Part shown: positions 7,445 through 10,796 of the stretch, in pieces
Layout: every line of letters begins with the position of its first letter
How positions within the stretch are numbered: position 1 is the stretch's first letter
NCBI GenBank assembly: GCA_023430365.1
Contig: JAEZAS010000228.1
Coordinates: 1 to 10,796 of the forward strand
Reading direction: 5' to 3'
DNA length: 10,796 nt
Source: Planctomycetota bacterium
GTDB lineage: Bacteria; Planctomycetota; Planctomycetia; Pirellulales; Pirellulaceae
Notes under the pieces: generated by a model
What the model was told of the DNA's origin: nothing
Database searches by the model: none
The model's input: only the letters and a program-made list of their open reading frames with translations
Made by a program: the position numbers and the translations under genes

Positions 7445-8644
7445 TTACGAGCCGCTTTTGCGACGCGCCTTCCCCGCGGGTGAAGTGCTGGAGCCATTGC
7501 CCTGGGCCGCTTCGCCCGCTTCCGGTTCAACGTACTTGAACGGAGGCTCCGTGTTGCCGTCGCCAAAGCTGACCCCGAGCGCCCGGGCTGCTTGAACCGC
7601 GGAGCAATTCGGATCGACCGACGAGAGGCAGATGGCGTCGATGATCGGCACGCTTCCCATGTCAGGCGGCCAGTAGGTCACCATGTGCCCAAACTTGTGT
7701 TCGACGATCAGCCGCACGGCGTGGGCGCCAAATTGAGTCGCCAGCGCCCGGTCGAACGTCGTCGGCGAACCACCCCGCTGCAAGTGCCCGAGCACCACTG
7801 TGCGCGTCTCTTTGCCCAGCCGTTTCTCGATCTCGGCGCCGATCACCTGTCCCACGCCCCCCAGGCGAACCTGCTTCTGATCCGACCGCCGCTCCTGAGT
7901 CACCAGGCCGCCTTCGGGCAACTCAGCGCCCTCGGCCACGACCACCAGTGTGAACTTCTTGCCCCGCTGCTCTCGCGCCAGAATCGCCTGACAGACGCTC
8001 TCGAAGCTCCACGGAATTTCGGGAATCAGAATCACGTCGCCGCCGCCGGCCACGCCCGCATAGAGCGCGATCCAACCCGCGTGCCGTCCCATCACCTCGA
8101 GCACCATCACCCGCTCGTGACTGGCTGCCGTCGTGTGCAGCCGATCGAGCGCGTCGGTCGCACAGAACACGGCGCTGAAAAAACCGAACGTGAAGGCCGT
8201 CGACGACAAGTCGTTGTCGATCGTCTTCGGCACACCGACGACCGGAATCCCATGCTCGTGAAACTGCTGGGCCACTGCCAGCGATCCATCGCCGCCGACA
8301 CAGATCAATCCGCTGAGCCCGAGATGCTCGACCGTCGTCTTCACTCCGGTAACCAACTCCGGATCAAGCTCCAGCCGGTCATTCACCCCGACCGTCGCCG
8401 CAAAACGGCCTTTGTTCGTGGAACCGAGGATCGTTCCTCCCTGGTTCAAAATGCCGGTCGTGTTTTTGTGCGTCAGCGGCACGTAGCTGACCGGATCGAC
8501 GAGTCCCTCATATCCCTTCAGGAAGCCGAGGACTTCGTAGCCGTGCGTGATGGCGCTCTTCACCACGCCGCGGATCACGGCGTTGAGGCCGGGGCAGTCG
8601 CCCCCCGCAGTCAGAATGCCAATTCGTTTCGTCGACTTGCTCAT
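7445..8644 (-). CDS. pfkA: 6-phosphofructokinase (family A; mixed ATP/PPi-type signature)
   Basis: Phosphorylates fructose 6-phosphate to fructose 1,6-bisphosphate, the committed step of glycolysis, in the cytoplasm. From ATG 8644 the protein has 399 residues. It begins with the family phosphate-binding region TAGGDCPGLNAVIRG (12-26), then GGDGS (117-121), PKTIDND (139-145, with the catalytic Asp at 143), MGRHAG (185-190) and GDVILIPEIPW (202-212). GGDGS carries the Gly typical of ATP users, whereas the Lys of PKTIDND is typical of pyrophosphate users; this combination is known from the ATP-dependent actinobacterial-type group, so ATP is the more likely donor. The last 30 residues are a Gly/Ser/Lys/Arg-rich tail. 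The frame extends 20 codons upstream to ATG 8704, but those residues are unlike the family, and GGGGAGAGG sits correctly before ATG 8644. Confidence 0.95.
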   Translation of the reverse strand: MSKSTKRIGILTAGGDCPGLNAVIRGVVKSAITHGYEVLGFLKGYEGLVDPVSYVPLTHKNTTGILNQGGTILGSTNKGRFAATVGVNDRLELDPELVTGVKTTVEHLGLSGLICVGGDGSLAVAQQFHEHGIPVVGVPKTIDNDLSSTAFTFGFFSAVFCATDALDRLHTTAASHERVMVLEVMGRHAGWIALYAGVAGGGDVILIPEIPWSFESVCQAILAREQRGKKFTLVVVAEGAELPEGGLVTQERRSDQKQVRLGGVGQVIGAEIEKRLGKETRTVVLGHLQRGGSPTTFDRALATQFGAHAVRLIVEHKFGHMVTYWPPDMGSVPIIDAICLSSVDPNCSAVQAARALGVSFGDGNTEPPFKYVEPEAGEAAQGNGSSTSPAGKARRKSGS

Positions 8645-8879
8645 CGCCTCTCCCCGAGACCCACCGCTTGTTCTAACGACCTGGCTGTCATGGGCTGGCC
8701 ACAATGCTCAACCCGCTTTCTCGCCTGCAAACGACGATTCTACGTTGTTCGCCTCCGCCGCGAGCCACCGCCATCGCTTCGCCGATTGGCGCGCACCCGG
8801 CTTGCCCGCGGCAAGTGGAGCGGCGACACCGAGTTTCGCTGACGGCATAAAAACCGCAAGAGGGGCGATTCGGTCCACG
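8645..8879. other. 235-base spacer between the methyltransferase and phosphofructokinase genes
   Basis: Just after the methyltransferase stop codon the minus strand has a GGTTTTTATG run with only a poor 4-base stem before it. Further on there is a 6-base hairpin, cttgcc-cgc-ggcaag (8801-8815). TAGAAT on the minus strand (8737-8742) could be a -10 box for the phosphofructokinase gene, but no -35 partner was found. An open frame of about 46 codons (8847 to 8708, minus strand) exists but has no recognisable features. Confidence 0.4.
8648..8656 (-). promoter_or_regulatory. Ribosome binding site that fixes the phosphofructokinase start
   Basis: On the minus strand a GGGGAGAGG-like purine run ends a few bases before ATG 8644. 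It supports this start over the in-frame ATG 20 codons upstream, and it is the only clear Shine-Dalgarno-like sequence in the window. Confidence 0.6.
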
Positions 8880-10796
8880 CTAGACGAAGGCATCGGTCCA
8901 CCCTCCGTGCTCTGCCACCGCCGCGTCAATGGCCGGCAGCAATTCGAGTGTCCGCTCGATGGCCGCCACCATTCGCCGGTACTGCTGGACCTCCTCGCCG
9001 CCGAGCAACCGGCCTCGCCGGTCGACGAGCCACTTCCGCAGCACTTGATGTCCGCCGGCCCGGAACTGCCAGGCAGCCTCCGAGCACTTCGCAATGGCCG
9101 TATCCGACCGCACCCAGGCACAGTCAGCGTCCCAGCGCGGATAGCCCGCATCGACACTCATCCCCAGTTCCAACTCGCCTCCCGATTCGCCCCCGGCTTC
9201 CTGCGATCCATCGCGCAACATATGCAGCCGCACCAGTTGTCCGCCGAGTTGACGCAATCTCATCAAGAGTGCTTCGTCCCGCGGCAGCATCACCCGCGGA
9301 AAGTCCCGTCGCAAATCGTCGGCATAGCGGGCGCGATAGCCCGGCGCATGAAACAGGGCATAGGCGTACTCGACAAACGCTGGTCCCACCGAGGAAGCGG
9401 CATCGGCGAGGTTCAGCGTCCGCTCGCTGCCCGCTCCAACCAGCCATTGTGGAAAGACCGCCTCGCTGCCGCGGTTGTCACTACGGATCACACCGTCCAG
9501 CGTCAGGCAGTCGGTCACCCAGAAGTACGTACACGGCTGTGCGGGCAGCATCTGCCGCCGGGCAATGAGCGCCAGATTCGCTTCCCGCTCGCTACCCGAA
9601 GTTTGATCCCTGCCCACCAGATGCCGCATCACCTCCGTCCGCGGCCAATCGATCATCGCCTCATGCCAGAAGACAAACCGCCAATCCAGCGGCCGATAGA
9701 GACATCGCTGCACAAACCGCCCCAGATCGGTCTCCTCCGCCAACTGGCGACGGACTTCTCCCAGCTTCCAGCTGCGCGTGTCTCCTGCCGGATAGCGAGC
9801 CGTCCGACTTCGCGGAAACAGTTCACCGCGAATCCGATCGTCGGAGACCAACCGATCGCAGAACCGTTCGATCCGCCGCAGCAGTTCCTCGCGCGTGAAC
9901 GCCACCACGACCCCATCGCGGGCAGTGACCGGCGCGGTCGTATAGACGGGCATCACATCCGGCAGTCGCAGCCCGCTCGCATACTCTGCGGGCGAAACCG
10001 TCGCCCCTGGAACCCAGCGATAGTCAGACGCAGCGGGAACAATCTGCTGAAACGGCGGCCCCTCATCGGTCCATCGCTGCAGTGCATCTAACTTCGCTTC
10101 ACGCAGGCCCCAAACCTCCGCATGCTCGATCGCCGCAGCAGCCTCATCGGTGTTGGACGAACCAAACAGCCCGATCGCGACTCCCTGATCGAGCCCGAAC
10201 ACGTTCTCGTCCCGGCTGCCATCCGGCGACACTTCCCCCTTCTTCCGGCCGCCGTGCAAGTCGACCACGCTGATCCGCGGAAACGTCCGCAGAAGCTGCC
10301 GCCGCATCAGGCGGAACGTCGTGTTGTCGAGATAGCCGTGGTTCGTCACAAAGGCGACGATGCCGGTCCCCGCCGACTCCACACGCCACTGGGCGTACCG
10401 CAAAAACTTGACGTAGTCGTCGTGCAGCCAGGTCTTTCGTTCTCCCAGTCGCTCGCCGTCAAACTCCAAGTAGCCGCGCGCCCCGCCATCCCCTCGAATG
10501 AGTCCCTTGATCCATGGGCTGTCGTTTTCGGACAGGTACGAGAAGGGCGGGTTGCCCAGCACGACCAGGCACTCCCCCGACTCACCTAGTTCGACTCCCT
10601 CAGGACCACTCAGCGCGTTGCCGAGCGCGACACGAATCGGACTTGCCGTCGCAAAGTCAAACCCGGTCTCCGCCAGCCGCAGCGTCAGATGCAAATGCGC
10701 CAGCAGGCACGAGGTGGGCATCAGCTCGATGCCACGAAGCCGCGGCAGCAACCGCTCCGCCACATACTGATTCCAATCCGCAGCTCCGCCGAGCGG
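8880..10796 (-). CDS. Adenine-specific DNA methyltransferase, type ISP restriction-modification-like, 5' end outside window
   Basis: The C-terminal 638 codons of a larger protein; the frame is open to the right edge, so GTG 10763 is internal rather than the start. Numbered from that GTG: RGIELMPTSCLLAHLHL (10-26) matches the region after motif I of N6-adenine methylases, and NPPFSY (71-76) is catalytic motif IV. GIVAFVTNHGYLDNTTFRLM follows, as is usual in this superfamily. The C-terminal half, with CLYRPLDWRFVFW (about 354-366) and IDWPRTEVMRHL, resembles the type ISP target-recognition region. Type ISP enzymes join nuclease, helicase, methylase and recognition domains in one chain of about 1,500 residues; only the last two parts are visible, so a stand-alone or type IIG-like methylase remains possible. 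It would transfer methyl from S-adenosylmethionine to adenine. The SAM-binding motif I must lie upstream. The stop codon is TAG, 235 bases before the phosphofructokinase gene. Confidence 0.8.
   Translation of the reverse strand, partial: PLGGAADWNQYVAERLLPRLRGIELMPTSCLLAHLHLTLRLAETGFDFATASPIRVALGNALSGPEGVELGESGECLVVLGNPPFSYLSENDSPWIKGLIRGDGGARGYLEFDGERLGERKTWLHDDYVKFLRYAQWRVESAGTGIVAFVTNHGYLDNTTFRLMRRQLLRTFPRISVVDLHGGRKKGEVSPDGSRDENVFGLDQGVAIGLFGSSNTDEAAAAIEHAEVWGLREAKLDALQRWTDEGPPFQQIVPAASDYRWVPGATVSPAEYASGLRLPDVMPVYTTAPVTARDGVVVAFTREELLRRIERFCDRLVSDDRIRGELFPRSRTARYPAGDTRSWKLGEVRRQLAEETDLGRFVQRCLYRPLDWRFVFWHEAMIDWPRTEVMRHLVGRDQTSGSEREANLALIARRQMLPAQPCTYFWVTDCLTLDGVIRSDNRGSEAVFPQWLVGAGSERTLNLADAASSVGPAFVEYAYALFHAPGYRARYADDLRRDFPRVMLPRDEALLMRLRQLGGQLVRLHMLRDGSQEAGGESGGELELGMSVDAGYPRWDADCAWVRSDTAIAKCSEAAWQFRAGGHQVLRKWLVDRRGRLLGGEEVQQYRRMVAAIERTLELLPAIDAAVAEHGGWTDAFV

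Noticed and set aside
8645..8704. N-terminal extension of the phosphofructokinase to ATG 8704
   Set aside because: The 20 extra residues do not resemble the family N-terminus, and a good ribosome binding site precedes ATG 8644.
8708..8847. Possible 46-residue protein in the spacer before the phosphofructokinase gene
   Set aside because: It has no Shine-Dalgarno and no recognisable features, and belongs to a longer frame that is plainly a shadow over the methyltransferase gene. It could be real only if conserved in relatives.
7592..10091. Long plus-strand frames opposite the phosphofructokinase and methyltransferase genes (7592-8842, 8547-10091)
   Set aside because: They are shadows of well-supported minus-strand genes; the Arg/His/Pro-rich translations resemble no protein family.

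Overview
The window (about 60% G+C by eye, every recognisable gene on the minus strand) looks like part of a planctomycete chromosome, most likely of Pirellula type. The reasons are a double-length UvrA of the kind known in the Planctomycetes-Verrucomicrobia-Chlamydiae group, a secreted DUF6807/'PmoA family' protein of a sort that is abundant in planctomycetes, and poor or absent Shine-Dalgarno sequences before two of the three visible starts. The lineage is inferred from gene content; no rRNA or other marker is present.

Reading in the direction of transcription, from right to left: (1) 10796-8880 holds the C-terminal part of a large DNA adenine methyltransferase that resembles the methylase plus target-recognition portion of type ISP restriction-modification enzymes. 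Its N-terminus is off the right edge. (2) 8879-8645 is a 235-base spacer with one small hairpin and no convincing gene. (3) 8644-7445 is a 6-phosphofructokinase. (4) 7331-6057 is an exported DUF6807 protein. (5) 6056-5760 is a spacer dominated by a 126-base symmetric element made of two inverted, REP-like hairpin units (5911-6036), followed by a candidate promoter dyad. (6) 5759 to the left edge is one uninterrupted reading frame of more than 1,919 codons holding two complete-looking UvrA modules in tandem. Only the last part of the second module is outside the window.

The genes do not form an obvious pathway: glycolysis, an exported protein of unknown role, excision repair and restriction-modification simply lie in the same direction. 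Spacers of 113 to 297 bases argue against one tight operon.

The points most worth a second look are the REP-doublet-like element, whose two hairpins keep pairing through compensatory changes; the tandem UvrA, with an altered ABC signature (LSNGE) in its second module; and a roughly 45-residue extra linker in that module, part of which is encoded by two different four-copy heptanucleotide arrays. No CRISPR array, tRNA, rRNA or insertion sequence was seen.
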